A DNA stretch of 64,000 bases. Source: Marthasterias glacialis. Taxonomy: Eukaryota; Echinodermata; Asteroidea; Forcipulatida; Asteriidae. Shown here in pieces: positions 37,917 to 51,018 of this stretch (the stretch's first letter is position 1; every line of letters starts with the position of its first letter). The stretch spans positions 15,534,076 through 15,598,075 of the forward strand of contig OU452229.1 of assembly GCA_911728455.2 (NCBI GenBank). The letters run 5' to 3'. Below the pieces are notes generated by a model. That model ran no database searches, was not told where the DNA came from, and worked only from the letters and a program-made list of their open reading frames with translations. Position numbers and translations under genes: made by a program.

Positions 37917-40454
37917 GTTGTAACAGGGGGGGGGGGTACTAGTGATAGAGACATATAGGTCCTACATGTTTTTATTAAGTTATACCCGTTCCCGTTGAAC
38001 CCGTTCACAATACGGTTTGTGCCACATAATCTTTCGCTCTCAATTCACGGAAATGTATCACAGTGTTCCAGCAGCCTTGGTAAAGATTCCTAAGTTTAGA
38101 CTGGGAAGTCCATACAAAAAAAAATGTCATGACCCAGAGACCGAGGCATTTATGATTGTTCAACTCGTCCCAAATTAAATTGTAAACATCTAGGCCTTTG
38201 GAAGGTTTCGCTGTATTTCCGATTCAAGTCGTCGGTTCAGAAACTGAACAGATCTCCCGAGATGGCGGCCTTCAATGGGTCGTTACTATTAATACCATTT
38301 TATTACAAGATGGGAAACAGAATACGCACGCATATTAGTCAATAAAGACATGAAGCAAAACCTTTCTGCATGAAGGCTGTTTATGCTCTGATGAGATCAG
38401 ACAAAAGATTATTAATGTAGCGTGACCAATGGCATGTAATCACTGACTGTATTTTCTTATTATAGTTACACAAATGTCTCGACATTGAGACTATTGCGTA
38501 GGCTGCTTCTTTTTTAATCGAACAGATCCACTTGGAGAAGAGAGGTGGGGGAGGTTTCCCTTATTCTGATAATTGAAACGGCACTGATGCAGCCTAAATT
38601 TGATGGTTTAATAACATAAAATGTATCACTATCTATCAATCATCATAACCCTAAGTGGCAAACCACCTGTGCCCACTCTTTGGGAGTCATTTTTGTAAAT
38701 TTTAGTTTTACGTCCTCTTTTCTTCGGGAGAGATTCTGAATGAATATTTCAGCAATAGGACTCACGTTTCCACAGTCAAATCTAGTTTCCAGTACCAAGC
38801 TTGAATTCATTAATCATGAACAAGGATCAGGGAGGGAAGGGCAAAAATGTGCTGGATGGATTCATAACGGTGATTGCGGTGTGTACTACGTCTGAATGGT
38901 TGGGTGGAGCAGTCATGTCTGCATTGAATGATGCACCGGGGGGCTTCAGTCTGCTCCTAAGGTCTGCCTGCGCCGGATCCGTATCAGAGTTAATACCGGA
39001 TTGTTGTATCAAATCTTGTAAGTTGTATCCGTTCGTAATATATTTTCGATCAACACTAAACAGTCTCGACGTTTTTGGTACAGTTGCATACATTGTTTAA
39101 CCAAAACCAAAAAACACTAATGCTACCAAAACACTGGTCACACTGAAGACAATGGAACATGGAAAGTTTTTATAGTTCATTATTTGGGAGTATAATAAGC
39201 TTTCCCTTCAAAACAGTAGGAAATCTTAATTTAATCTATGATGGATGCCGATTTTTGTGCTAATAAAACCCGAAAAGTGGATGAATGTACCTTTTCGTTT
39301 AAGAAAAACAAAACCATGCATAATTGTGTTCCTCTTTGGTTAGTCTTTTAGGGTGACGAAACCACACATAGAGAGAGACAACGCAAATGAAAGACTGTTC
39401 GGCTTAAGTGTTACAGTGTGATAAAGCGTGCATTATTGACAGTGAAAAGGTTCAAGTGCTAAAGAATTGCCTATGGACCCATCTCAGTCATTCTACAAAA
39501 CATACCCTTTTTTTTGAAACCGCTACCTCGAGACCCCGTTCACTGATTGCCCCTGGGCTCCTACTGTTTGATTTATATACATTCGAGAGTTTAATGCACC
39601 CGATTAAAGACATTGAGTAAAGTGTAATGTTGCTTATTGTTCGAACGAATGCACAAGGGTTACAAGCTCGCCAATTATTTTGCATCATGTAGACTACATC
39701 TAATCTTTATGAATTACCGTTTCTTGACAACTTTGGTACCTTTTTCCGTTAGAACTCAATGTGTTTTGGGATGTGCCTCGAAATACATCCCCTACAACGT
39801 TCAGTTGCACAGCTCATTACCTGTGATGTGATGCACGTGTGGGATCAATGGTGTACTATACAGTGCAAATTACATTACGAGGGTTAGTCTGCAGAGTTCA
39901 AAAGACTGCCGAAAACAAAAAAATAATGGAACCGAGGAAATAATGGAAGGGAGCCAGAGCACTGCACGGCATCTGTCTGATTACATAGCCTCACCATCCG
40001 CCATGTTTTCACAACAGTCTGTCAAACTAAATGAAACAACGGCACCAAACTGAAACGGAGAAATGAAATAGACTGGGCTCTTTTAATATCAGTCTACCCG
40101 TGACTACCGTGTGTGCACAGGGAATAAGACGCACATTGACGTGGTAGTGTGTAAGTGTGCTGTTAACACAAGGAAGCGGCTAGAAGAATCTGCAAGTTTA
40201 CGATCCGCACAGCATTTTAAGTTCAACGCAAATAACCTCTTGATATTAGCATTGAGCGAATCTGCCTGGTGATGGATGCCATTGGCTACAGAAATTAAGG
40301 ACGGCAGCTGAATGGGGCTATTTGAGAGGTTGGGGGCAAAATCAATGTTGCCTTTTGGCCCGAGTTGGAGTCGTCGATGAGTATCATCTACCTTTAAGTG
40401 TTAAGTAAAACAAAGACGAAAGACAAAACAATACAAAAACGACATGGACGACAA
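37917..40454. other. Non-coding spacer
   Basis: A G run at 37926-37935 and scattered short frames below 100 codons with no recognisable motif. Nothing else seen. Confidence 0.5.
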
Positions 40455-40595
40455 ATGACTGACCAGAGTAACGATAGTAACAACAGTAATGGTAACAACA
40501 ATCGAGAGATAGTTACGACGGTAACGACACTAACTATTGTAACAACAGTAACGGTGGTTACGATACTTATGACAGTAACGGTAAAAAAAAACCGT
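40455..40595. repeat. Degenerate GTAAC-rich array, left part
   Basis: Irregular units of the kind GTAACGATAGTAACAACAGTA, GGTAACAACA and GTAACGGT, seen on both sides of the LINE fragment at 40596-41156. It carries no gene; the open frame through it is a by-product of the repeat. Confidence 0.65.
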
Positions 40596-41156
40596 AAATT
40601 TGATCACATCACATCTGTCCTTAATAAACATCTTCACTGGCTTCTAGTCTGTCAAATCATTCACTTCAAAATCGTGTTGCTTGCCTGGAAAGTTATGAAT
40701 GACAAGGCACCACCACATCTCAAGGAACTTCTCTTACCTTATATATTCCAAGTCGCCATCTTCCATCTACAAACTTGTTCTAACTGTTCCTAAAACAACC
40801 ACATCTTATGGCAATCATGCCTTTTCTGTATCCGCTCCAAAACTCTGGAACCCTTTACCATTTAAATATCCGAACCACAGAATCTCTGGACATTTTCAAA
40901 AGCTCACTTAAACACAATTGTTCAGCATTGCTTATGACTAACTCTCTATATTTTTTGTGTTTATCCACTTGATGTTGTTAGTGCATGTAAATCTCTCTTT
41001 CTTGTGCTCTTCTTAACAAACCTTAATCGTATACTTTGTATTTGTAGTTCTAAGTATTTTGTTTTTCCTTTTATTTTTTTCAAAAATATGTTTAGTCACA
41101 GATAGATGGTGCTTTACAAATTTGTATTATTATTATTAATATTATTATTATTATTA
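40596..41156 (+). mobile_element. 5'-truncated LINE 3' end (CR1/L2-like)
   Basis: The translation contains HITSVLNKHLHWLLVCQIIHF, then WKVMNDKAPPHLKELLLPY in one frame, and GNHAFSVSAPKLWNPLPF in the next. This is the well-known C-terminal end of reverse transcriptases of CR1/L2/Rex-like LINEs (HWLPV---I-FKI---, AP-YL-DLL-PY, G-RAFSVAAPKLWNSLP). A frameshift lies near 40750 and the frame closes at 40911. A short 3' untranslated part ends in GGTGCTTTACAAATTTG and a TTA-type tail (41125-41156), as in L2-like elements. A dead, 5'-truncated copy inserted into the flanking array. Confidence 0.85.
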
Positions 41157-41265
41157 ACGATAGTAACGATACTAATCATAGTAGCGACAGTAGGATAATA
41201 ATGACAGTAACACAAATAACAACAGTACTGATAGTTACGAACATATCGATAGTAACCGCAGGAGG
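41157..41265. repeat. Degenerate GTAAC-rich array, right part
   Basis: ACGATAGTAACGATACTAATC-like and GACAGTAAC units resume directly after the LINE tail, so the array was probably present before the insertion. Confidence 0.6.
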
Positions 41266-44025
41266 AAAACGAAGACGAACGCATCGTCTCGGAAGAAGGC
41301 AACAAGGCTGTATGGGAGAGATGAAGACTTCAACTGAGACCAACACTTTGACATATCACCTCATATTAAAGCCACTGAGTGGAACTGCACCAGCCAATTG
41401 CAGTAATTGCAGTAAATTAAGAAGGTATTAAACTGTCGAAAGAGTAATACCTCTGAGGTCAGAGGCAAGAGGGGAAACCCGGGAGGACATCTGGTTATTC
41501 TACAATATTCTAAGTAGAGCCCTTGGGCTGTATTATAAAGAACTCTTAATCTCACATGACTGACGAGACGAGAGCAGACGCTATGAAAGAAAGACGCTCA
41601 TTCGAACGACTTGGGAAATTCGTCGTAGGCGTCAAGGATGAAAAAACACACACGTGAAAACCCTGGAGAAGTTCATTAACCACAGGGCTGAGGCAAATCA
41701 AAAAGATACAAATTGGATTAAAGTGCTTATGCTGGGTATTACCAACGAGATACCACACGTCTATTGTTACTCATTGCAATCTCATTATTGCCAAAGCTAA
41801 TCTGGACTGATTAGCGGGAATATGACCCGGAATTACATTAGCAGATACATTAGCAAAGGCCAAAATGAGCACATCGGAACCAGCCAGTTCACATTAACTT
41901 CAAGCACTGATTTAATGTAGATGTATCGTTACTGGCTCGAAGGGAGTGATACTACATTACACGCTCGAAAGAAACTTGGCATCATTATTAGCCCAGTGTC
42001 CCATGGCAATATGTTTATAACGACCCAATCAAGATGTACATGTATATTATGAGACAATTATCATGCATCTTAGGTTTTTTTCTGTCTTTTCTCAATGTGC
42101 ATTTCAAAGGGCAGAAACCGTGGACGGGAATCGAGTCGCAAATTACCAACAACTTGCGGGCTTTTGTAATTGCATTAATTCAAGTGTTTAAGCACTAAGA
42201 TCAGATTTCCATTAATTTTTGTTAGGTCGCGTTTTACGTAAAACGTATTCAAAAATAAAGGTTGGATGATATTTTTTCCTCCTCATTTTGTTGCTGTTTT
42301 ATATGTTATTATTGAAAAAACAACAGCAAAATATTTGGAATTCACGACTATACGACTACTTGAATGATTTGACGTGTACCTGAATACAAATCGACATTTC
42401 TATTCAATTTTGTTCAATTGACATTTATTTCCATAACATCCATACGTTTTAAAAAGTCGGAGACAAAGAAGGTTCAGTCAAGAGTTCATCTGGGGTTGTT
42501 GGGTGGGTTTTCACACATTGTGTTAAAGATAATAGATTGATAAGAAATGTGAAAAGTTTCTCAGGTTGATTCGTGCCAACTTAACACCAAAAAAAAAAGG
42601 TTTGAGACAAACATTCGCAATGTCGTTCCCCTCCCCACTATAAAATGTCACGTTGAATAAAGAGAGAACGAAAGCAAAAATCAAACCATTCCAATCAAAA
42701 CTCTTCAAAACGATCTGGCACATCAATTATGTTGTGACAATTATTATGATATCAACCTTTGTCTTGACCTGTCGACAATTCTAGTTGCACAGTTGGCATT
42801 GGACCGTCCCCTTAATTACTTAAGAATTCATGTTACTGCGACGGCTGCAGACCACTGATGATTCAAAGTAAGTTTACAGTAGAGAGCATGGAACCTTTTT
42901 ATTGACTAATTATCCTTACCTCAATTCATTACACAATGTGTAATTAAAAAGGCAATGCAATAAATACAACCAGGTAATGTTTTTTTTTTACATGGCCGAT
43001 GCACTCTGAGGGTATTACAGTTTGTCCGCCTGTTTGATATTTAAATATATACGGTTTCAAAACATGACATACCGGGTAGTTGTTTTGTTAGCATATGTTC
43101 GTTTTGAAACTCTAATTCTATGATATGCTTAATTGCCAGTTTTACAAGAGAATTAACCTATTTTGCCGCTTAAAACACAGATGTTTGCCTTTTGTTTACT
43201 GCCACTTTAAGTATGATAACCTCCACCTAAATACATATGGCAAGCGTTTTCTCCCTAAACGTGTCTAGCGTGGAGAGTGGACGATAAACACTGCTTACTG
43301 CAGAAGAACGCCTGAATTATTGTTCGTGCATCAAGAAGGAAGTCGATTTTAAACCTCCCAGGCCCATAGGCGGGCCCTAGGCCATGTACAGTATAGTAAA
43401 TAGACCCCTTTATTCCTGGGTGATGACACAGGTTGATGCTTATCATAAGACCTTGCATGTGAAGAATTTTGTATCAGGGTTGTCACACTGACGACCAAAT
43501 GACAACTGAAGTGTAAATAAAACAGGTAGCGCTATAAAACAAAACAAAAAAGCCCTGTTTAATATCGTCCCTGTAAACTCACTAAGTGTGGACGGATTGG
43601 CAGATGAAATCGAAGCTCTACTGCTAAGTAAAGCCGGCTAGCTGGTTAAGAGTACATTAATGATGGATTTGGCCAAGGACCATTCTTCGACACTAATACT
43701 CAAGATTGATACTCAAGATTGATCAACCTTTTGATTACGTTGGCCCTATACCCCCATTTGTAAACATAGCCAGGGTGGTCCAAAGCATACGTCAACAATA
43801 GAGGTTTTAATCGGGAATGCCAAACAAGAAGGAGTCCTTAATGATAATACCATAATACACACTGATTACTTTACCATTACTGTTACTATTACCATTACCT
43901 TCATGGAGAGGCGGACATTGCAAATGGCTTGTTAGTAAACTAATTAAATGTATTTCATATCAAATTATCTCACACAGGTCAAGGAGCCATGACGACTGTT
44001 TACCAACAGTGACTTTATCCTCTCT

Positions 44026-44061
<36 letters not shown>

Positions 44062-44329
44062 ATACATTAATAAAAACAACTTAAACATAAATAAGGTCCA
44101 TCACGTGGTGTATAATCAATTGTGTTTATAAAAGAATGTTGACAGCATTACTACTGTTAATACAACAGCATAATCCACCAACAGAAGAAGAACCCAAAAC
44201 TCCGTTATAGTTTGAAATCGTGATTCTACGTGCACTTTTAACGTTGTTATCAATTGATACTAATCGTGCTTTTCAGTTGGCAATGACAGGGCCTCAATTC
44301 TACAACTCGTTGAGAGATTGTAGATTACG

Positions 44330-44370
44330 ATCTATACACGACGTTTCGGTCCGAGTCCTTCCCCATATCA
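44330..44370 (-). repeat. Short retroelement-like relic with an ACGTTTCG-type box
   Basis: On the minus strand ATGGGGAAGGACTCGGACCG followed by AAACGTCGTG. Similar in style to the box at 17508-17550. Element type not established. Confidence 0.25.
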
Positions 44371-45505
44371 CTGGTTCAAGTTGAGACAATGTAAAGAAAC
44401 TGATGGTTTTGAATGCATTTAAATGTTTGTGAGGGTTTTCTACGTAAATACAGCTAGCGACGGTTGAAGAGTTACACATGTGAAACCCATTGGCTGACTA
44501 CTTTGTAAAAAAAAAAAAACATCATGTCATTATCCTTCATTTCATTCATGATGTCGTTATCAATTTTCATCTGCTAATTTAACATGAACAGTTTGGAGTG
44601 GAACAATCAGTCAACTGTTTAAACTAATACCCGTACTGATTGTTCGTAATTTGTATTGCAAAAGGTTCGTATTTGAGCGAACAGACGACCGGCATTTAAA
44701 TTTTATGTCCAACTTATAGTAATTTGTTTCGGTTTGTTAAGTTTTTGTCAGAGCAGATCATTTGGCGGTTTTTTTTTTTAGTAATTAAAGAGGTCTATTT
44801 TGGATTTGGTTTTATTTTTTAGCATGAGTTTTTGTACCGGTAGGTTTTACCAGCGTCCCGCGCAAGCAGTGGGTATTAGACAACTGCATATTATTATGTT
44901 TTTCAAACGAATATGACCGTTTGAGAAATTGATGTCGCAGTACGAAACCTATGAACCACACAATTCTTATGGGACACGGCTTGACATTGTTAAATCAAGG
45001 GACTCTTGATCAAAAGCCTTTTTTACATACAGTAATCACTACCATCAATCTATGAGAATAAGAGTGATTATTTAATAATACATGCAGTTTGTGTACCTTT
45101 TCCTGATCAGCATTAAAGTCAACGGCCTTCTCAACAAAAAAAAACTGTAAAAATGTTTTTTTTTTCTTCGTAAAACTGTTTCAATGACAATCTAACTGTA
45201 ACAATTACCGGTAGTAAGTTTACGTAAAACTTGACAAAAACAACTTTTGTTATAACCTTTTGAGTTAATTTCGGCAGAAAACCCGTTACTATTTTTCTTG
45301 CTACTTGCTGAAAGACAGACGATGTAAAAATCATACCGCTATAATAAATATATGTATATTTAATATATGCATTTATAAATTATGTATATATAAGATATAA
45401 AAACCAATTACCAAACCAGTGGAAACGTGTTAGTGTCAAAGAACAGACGGCCAACAGATGGGCTAATTCCGTTGGCTCCTCCCTCGATGGAATGCTGGGA
45501 TTGAA

Positions 45506-45535
45506 TTTTTTTTTTTTTTTTTTTTTGGGGGGGGG
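45506..45535 (+). repeat. T21-G9 homopolymer junction
   Basis: Twenty-one T directly followed by nine G; see the related junctions at 4835, 6148 and 58183. Confidence 0.85.
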
Positions 45536-45909
45536 CTTTTTTGTTTTGTTTTGGTACAACTTTAATGACTATTAAAACCTTATATTATGATCGATGATCT
45601 AAGATTCTCACATCACAACTCGCTTCATTGAAGTCGTAAGGGCACACCTGGCAATATTGATTTGAAGGGGGTGTAGATGTCACAGTTGGATCATTATTAA
45701 GATGAATTGATATGTCATAGTGGTTTCATTTTCCCATGTTTTTAATCTCTGCACACAGCAGCACAAATCATTGTCCAGTTATAGCCATGTTGTCTCGTTT
45801 TTTATCCTCCTAAACAATTATAAATGTGGAATTAAATTGTAACCGCAAAGTCTAGAATCAATATTCCAATTGAAACCACTTTGAGTGACCACCAGAGACA
45901 TCCATCTCT

Positions 45910-46258
45910 CTTAAGACAAATGACTTGGTAATCATTAAAAATGATTCATTTCCATCTGAAACTCATTGATTATGCAGTCCAGTACCAATCCCCCAGAGAA
46001 ATATCTCCGTCTGAAATACTTTCAAACAGTATCGAGAAAACAGCAATTTGAATAAAATCCAAATCGCCGTTGCTTCTTTTTGGTTATCGAAATAGTAACA
46101 TATATATTCAACAAGAAAATGTAAACAGTATTTATTTGTTTCTCACTAATACCGGTACGTCACCACTGAATTTGATGATTTTTTTAAAAGTTAAAATACA
46201 GAGGATAGAAGTGTAATACTCTTCACAAAATATTGATAAATGTACCATCCCTTTAAAG
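45910..46258 (+). mobile_element. TTTAAAGGTA MITE-like element, diverged copy 3
   Basis: The right end reads ACCATCCCTTTAAAG, the inverted form of the family terminus. The interior has CTCATTGATTATGCAG, CAGTACCAATC and CTGAAATACTTTCAAA in family order. The left end is worn and the second half is diverged (no GACTCGGACGACGG box), so the start is approximate. Confidence 0.55.
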
Positions 46259-47727
46259 ACTGGCTTCATAACCAATTCGTTTCATAATAAATCCATTTCT
46301 GTGTGAGTTTCTCAGTTTTCCTTTATAAGTAATGCACCCAAAAAACTTTTTTTTTTTGACAAGGAAAGACAGAGAGAACTACGTGTGACAAGTGTAATGA
46401 TAGATTGTCATACGAGAAGAAATCCCAAAGGACAGGGGAAGATTCGCCCTTAATAGCCTGCTGTTGTCGTCAACGGAAAGATTGCTCTGATCGCACAAAT
46501 TATTACATTAGCCTATTTCATTTTCTTTTCAGCACCACGTCCTCCATCCCAGCGTTTCAAAGGTGCTTTGAAAGCAACTGCAGTTCTTTACACAATTCTT
46601 GAGATACAGTGTAGTTAACACGACGAATTTCATTTTCACTTTAATTCCAACCCCCATTTTTTTGTCAAACTGTGTAATCACATCATGGCAACTAAATTGT
46701 TGTTAATTAACTCATAAGGTTTTGGTTTGATCCATACGGAGTCCAAAGTCATTCACCACACAAATTACTGACAACCGGTATAAAGCAGGGGTATTAACTT
46801 AAAGGGATAATCAACTCGTAAAACAGCTTCGTTCCGGATTTATTTTCATCAATCCATTGATCTATTTCATTGTATTGACCACAACTCATCACCTTCACTT
46901 TAAACCTGCATTACACAGAAGGGACAGCCCGTCTCATCGCACCTATTCAAGTTAAGTGTACACGGCAGGTAAATGAACACCCTCAACGTCTCCAAACACG
47001 CTCCACTTCTCGCTGTTATCCCCAACCTCAGTATGCAATCCATTCAAAACAAGGAGAACAAAAAGCACCCTCCGAGGGCTTGCCCGAGATTCAATAACAT
47101 CATTTTTATATGTTTATCCGGTAGAGAAAGCTCGACGGTCAGCCAAGCGAGTCTAGTGTGTCTTTGCTCTCATCAATGCCAAAAAGTGTCTTGTTTTGAG
47201 GACAAGTTATTGCACAGGTTATTGCAGACAAGTCGAGATGACGCAGAAATAGTCTAGCCTTGTAAATATTTCACAGAGACAATGATTTGCTTTCATTCTG
47301 GTTGGGGCCGTAGGTGGAAAACTGCTGGCAAATGCTGTTGATAGCTACATGGCGTTTTCCCCTTGCTTTTAGTATATCACGCAGATAAGGGTATTGTGCA
47401 CGTTTGAACACAGACCAAATTTGTCTCTGTTTATGTTCACCTCGACCTGAAAGTTCTATCCTAGAAGAAAAAAGTCCCTTTTTTCGCAGCAAAACACAGC
47501 ATTTTTTGGAATAAGGTAGAAACAACTTTTGTCAACACACTATTGTCGATATGTGATGTGTGGGTAGGTAACCATATTGATAAAAAGGAAATGGTTTCAC
47601 ATTAAGTGCGTATATACGGCACTTGATGTAGGGTCATAGGTCATCAACAACAAAAACCCCGTTGGTTTTCCCGTGAGGCAATTATATTGTTGTTACTGGA
47701 TTTCCCATACGATTTACAGAGACTCCA
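46259..47727. other. Non-coding spacer
   Basis: AT-rich, with short frames only. Nothing recognised. Confidence 0.5.
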
Positions 47728-48100
47728 GAGTCTAATTTTACTATGAACTGCTCAAGCAAATCAATTTGATAAGCTCAAACAAATCTTGCTCAGCAGAAAT
47801 AGGTTGCATACTTCATCTAGTGTGGGCCTATGCGACTGTATCTCTACCACTTTGTAATGAGTAGAGGTATTTGATCTGTAATTAAAAAAAAAAAAAAAAT
47901 TGAGCACAAGGCCCAATAACCTGTTTGTTCAACAGAAAGTTTTGCTCAACAAATTTATGTGCTTAATAATAATTAACGGGAACCAGTCAAAAGCTTTGTA
48001 CAATATAAATGTACCTTGACTGGTTACCCATTTTTGCTAAGCAAACTTGTGTAGGCCTAATTAGCCTTTTGTTGCTTAACAGCTTCATGAAGTTGGGTCC
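47728..48100. mobile_element. 373-bp foldback element with about 80-bp inverted arms
   Basis: The left arm reads GAGTCTAATTTTACTATGAA, then CTGCTCAAGC, and about 60 bp in TTGCTCAGCAGAAATAGGTT. The right arm, read in reverse, is GGACCCAACTTCATGAAGCT, then GTTAAGC, then TTGCTTAGCAAAAATGGGTA. The two correspond along their length. I recall GGGCCCAA-TTCAT-GAGCTGCTTAAGC ends as a very abundant dispersed repeat of starfish genomes, which is part of my reason for the organism guess. An A17 run lies in the middle. No coding capacity. Confidence 0.65.
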
Positions 48101-49835
48101 AGGTATATAGCTATAGACACGATAACGAAGTACATAGTTCAGGACTAAAGAAACTGGTCTAAACCAGGTGTCGTTGCGACGACTTTTCATCATCAATACC
48201 GCCGAGCGTACCAGTGGGTAGCGAATGTTGCACCTTGATTGCACGTTGTTGACAGATCGCACCAGGCAGGCGTTCTGGCACTCGTGTGGAATAATAAAAC
48301 ACTGCCACGTCCGCGGTTTGGTGTTGCAAAGGGAAACAATTTGCACACACGCATTGAAAGTAATAACAGCTTATAAGCTGGAGAAGAAGAGAGAGAGAGA
48401 AAAAAACAGACAAATTGATGCAAGTAAATTGTTAATATGAGCCATCAAGAGTACAATCAAAGTTGAGTATAAACGGTTAGAAAAAAAAAAAACAAAACAA
48501 AAAAAACACGATCGATGTTATAATAAATGTTCTTTGCATAACATCAAAAATAAAACGACAATTTAATTTGCGAGAGCTGCGTAGCTGGAGACCTTGAACG
48601 GTACGTGACAACCGTTAATGACAACAAGTCTTTAACCGACTAAAAAGACGCATGCAGTGCATGCATTGATGCTGGCATTTCGTTATTTGATTGTAAACAG
48701 ACGCTGAATCATTTCAGTTGTTTTGGACGTATGTATAAATAAGTATATTTTATAATCCTACGTGGATGTGAAAAGATCAACTGCTGTTCATGTTTAGCTA
48801 CGTTCATGCAAACAGATATTCCAAAAAGTGACATTAAAGGGAAAGTAGGCTAGATCTTGTTTTCGGAAGAATACAATCATTTCTATCCTCATGAACGAAA
48901 CAACAAACAATCGAAAATTTTGCGGTCACATGTTTAGTAAAAACATTGAGAAAACTGCGACTTGAACAATATTTCAAACAGAACCATTTCTCGGGAGGAT
49001 TATGACCGCTGTAATAATCAGCGAGCTGTGAGATTAGCATTTTGTATTTTGTTTTTCTAAATAATTACTGATCTTGTGTTGTTTCTTTAACCAATACGTT
49101 AGTAAAACCTACAGTGATATTTTCTGTTTATACAAACAAAAGAAATCACCTCCCTCGACGAAATCGATTTCGACTATTTTGTTTTTCGGTTTTCCCAGCT
49201 ACCAAAATAGAAAGTTAATTTCATCGGCCCACGGCAGCTGAGAGCAGAATCAATGGATATTATGTGTTATGTACACTCCATCGTCGTTCCATATGCATTA
49301 ACTTCTAATGGCAATGTGATTTAAATTCAGTCAACGTACTCCCAGATATAGTTGCTTTTCTTTCATTAAAATACCTTTTTTTTCCCGGAAAAGAAAGGCG
49401 GAATTTCATGCTTAACCATGCAAGACCACCAAAAATGTGACAGCTACAAGTAAATGATTGTGATGGAATACTAATGATTTGGCGGGGTCTATTCAAATGA
49501 GTTCGAACATAAGGAACACTGTGATTTCTTTTTTATGAAACATGTGCTTATGGTTTTTAAACAACTTTGGAAAGACTAGAATAATGTATACAGAATACCA
49601 CAATACTGTTCTCGATGGTGAGATCATATCTATAGGGACACATTTCTTGACATGATTGGTAGCCATACCAGGCAGCAGTATAAACTGTCAGCTGCATGTA
49701 GGCCTATTACAAGAATGCTGTATGCCTTCGGGTAGTGTTTCAATTGTAATTTTACAACACAACCCTACCGGAATGACTGTCGACAGACCACTTGCAATTA
49801 TATCACAGGCGGCTATACCGTCTACCGATGGTCCA
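48101..49835. other. Non-coding spacer
   Basis: Short overlapping frames and an A run near 48481. No gene or named repeat seen. Confidence 0.5.
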
Positions 49836-49987
49836 CCATTTTGAGAGTCAATTTTGCTGGTAAAGATATGGCGCACGTCTAACTGCGCGCGCGTTGCTTA
49901 AAATGCGCACTACACAACAACAAACGACTCCACGAATGGAGCAACCAAGATTTATCGGTGGTGAAGTACGATGCATTGGGTCAATAC
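49836..49987 (+). repeat. Interspersed repeat with inverted arms, copy 2
   Basis: Arms at 49836-49851 (CCATTTTGAGAGTCAA) and 49925-49939 (CGACTCCACGAATGG), then GCAACCAAGATTTATCG and a GGGTCAATA end. Same order as 7509-7646. The spacer between the arms contains a run of GCGCGC. Confidence 0.45.
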
Positions 49988-50687
49988 ATACAGTTTAAAG
50001 AAAAGTGAAAAATTAACTTAAGGAAGAGTGTAGACAACCCCTTGTAACTTTATCGATTTATTGTTTATTTATATTTTAAACAAACTTATATATTTCCGGT
50101 GTGGCTTGATTGACTGGGTAAAATGTGCACAGTCTATGACAAACATTGGTATTAGTCTAAACCATACTTGGGCTAAACACAATTGTGACTGGTTCACAGC
50201 ATGGCTTAACAACGGTTAAATCGGGACGGACACCATGCTTAAGTTAAAGTACCAGCGGTTCTGTCCTTCCTCCAACAGTTTGACCAAACAGTTCGTCCCC
50301 ATAACTGATGTATGGCTGAAGTCAATTACCTCACAAGACCGGAGTTTGTAGTCCCGAGCAAACATGAACGTTAGCATCACCGGTATCGATACACAAGGAA
50401 GAGGATCTGTTTCATACATTAGTGCCATATTTCAGAATCGACCATCAGCCCCCAAAACCCTCCACGTTTGACCTGCAGTGATGAAAATACATTGACAGTA
50501 GAATCTAGAAAGTCAACTGAGGCCTCACAAATCACTGGAAGAACAGAGATGTTGGACAAGTTCTTCATTATTTTCCCTTCTGAAGTTGGCAGTTACAAAG
50601 CGTCAGTCAGTTTCAATTGTTAAGTCTGCAATTAACACAACACGTTTACGCAATCCTGCTTCAGATGTAGAAATTAATACAGTTCAT

Positions 50688-51018
50688 CTTTAAAGGTAGA
50701 ATACAGGATTGGTATTCACCCCAAAAAAAGTTTATTAGTATCAGTCTGAAAGCTTACTGATTATGAAGCTCATACAAGCACCAATCTTCCATAAAAATAT
50801 TTCTGTCTGAAATACTGTCGAAGTCGAGAAAATAAAATTTGAAAACCCCGATTTTTAACTTCGGTTGTAACAACCGATGTAAAGGACAATGTGTTTACAT
50901 GCTGAAAAGTGTGCGCGGTTTTTCGCCATTTTCTCCTTACTCAGACGACGGATTGAGCCCAAATTTCCACAGTTTTTTTTTTATCAGCTTTACCGATCCT
51001 ATATATTTTACCTTTAAG
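50688..51018 (+). mobile_element. TTTAAAGGTA MITE-like element, copy 4 (best preserved ends)
   Basis: 331 bp. Left end CTTTAAAGGTAGAATACAGG, right end in reverse CTTAAAGGTAAAATATATAG, continuing GGATTGGT and GGATCGGT, which gives a terminal inverted repeat of about 25 bp. Interior boxes as in the 20384 copy. The 60-codon frame inside it is not a gene. Confidence 0.8.

Larger units (their letters stand above)
41266..45909. other. Non-coding spacer
   Basis: No gene recognised. It holds a 14-bp tandem duplication (ACTCAAGATTGAT twice, about 43701-43727), a T30 run at 44028-44057, an ACGACGTTTCGG box near 44340 and the T21-G9 junction at 45506-45535. Confidence 0.5.
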
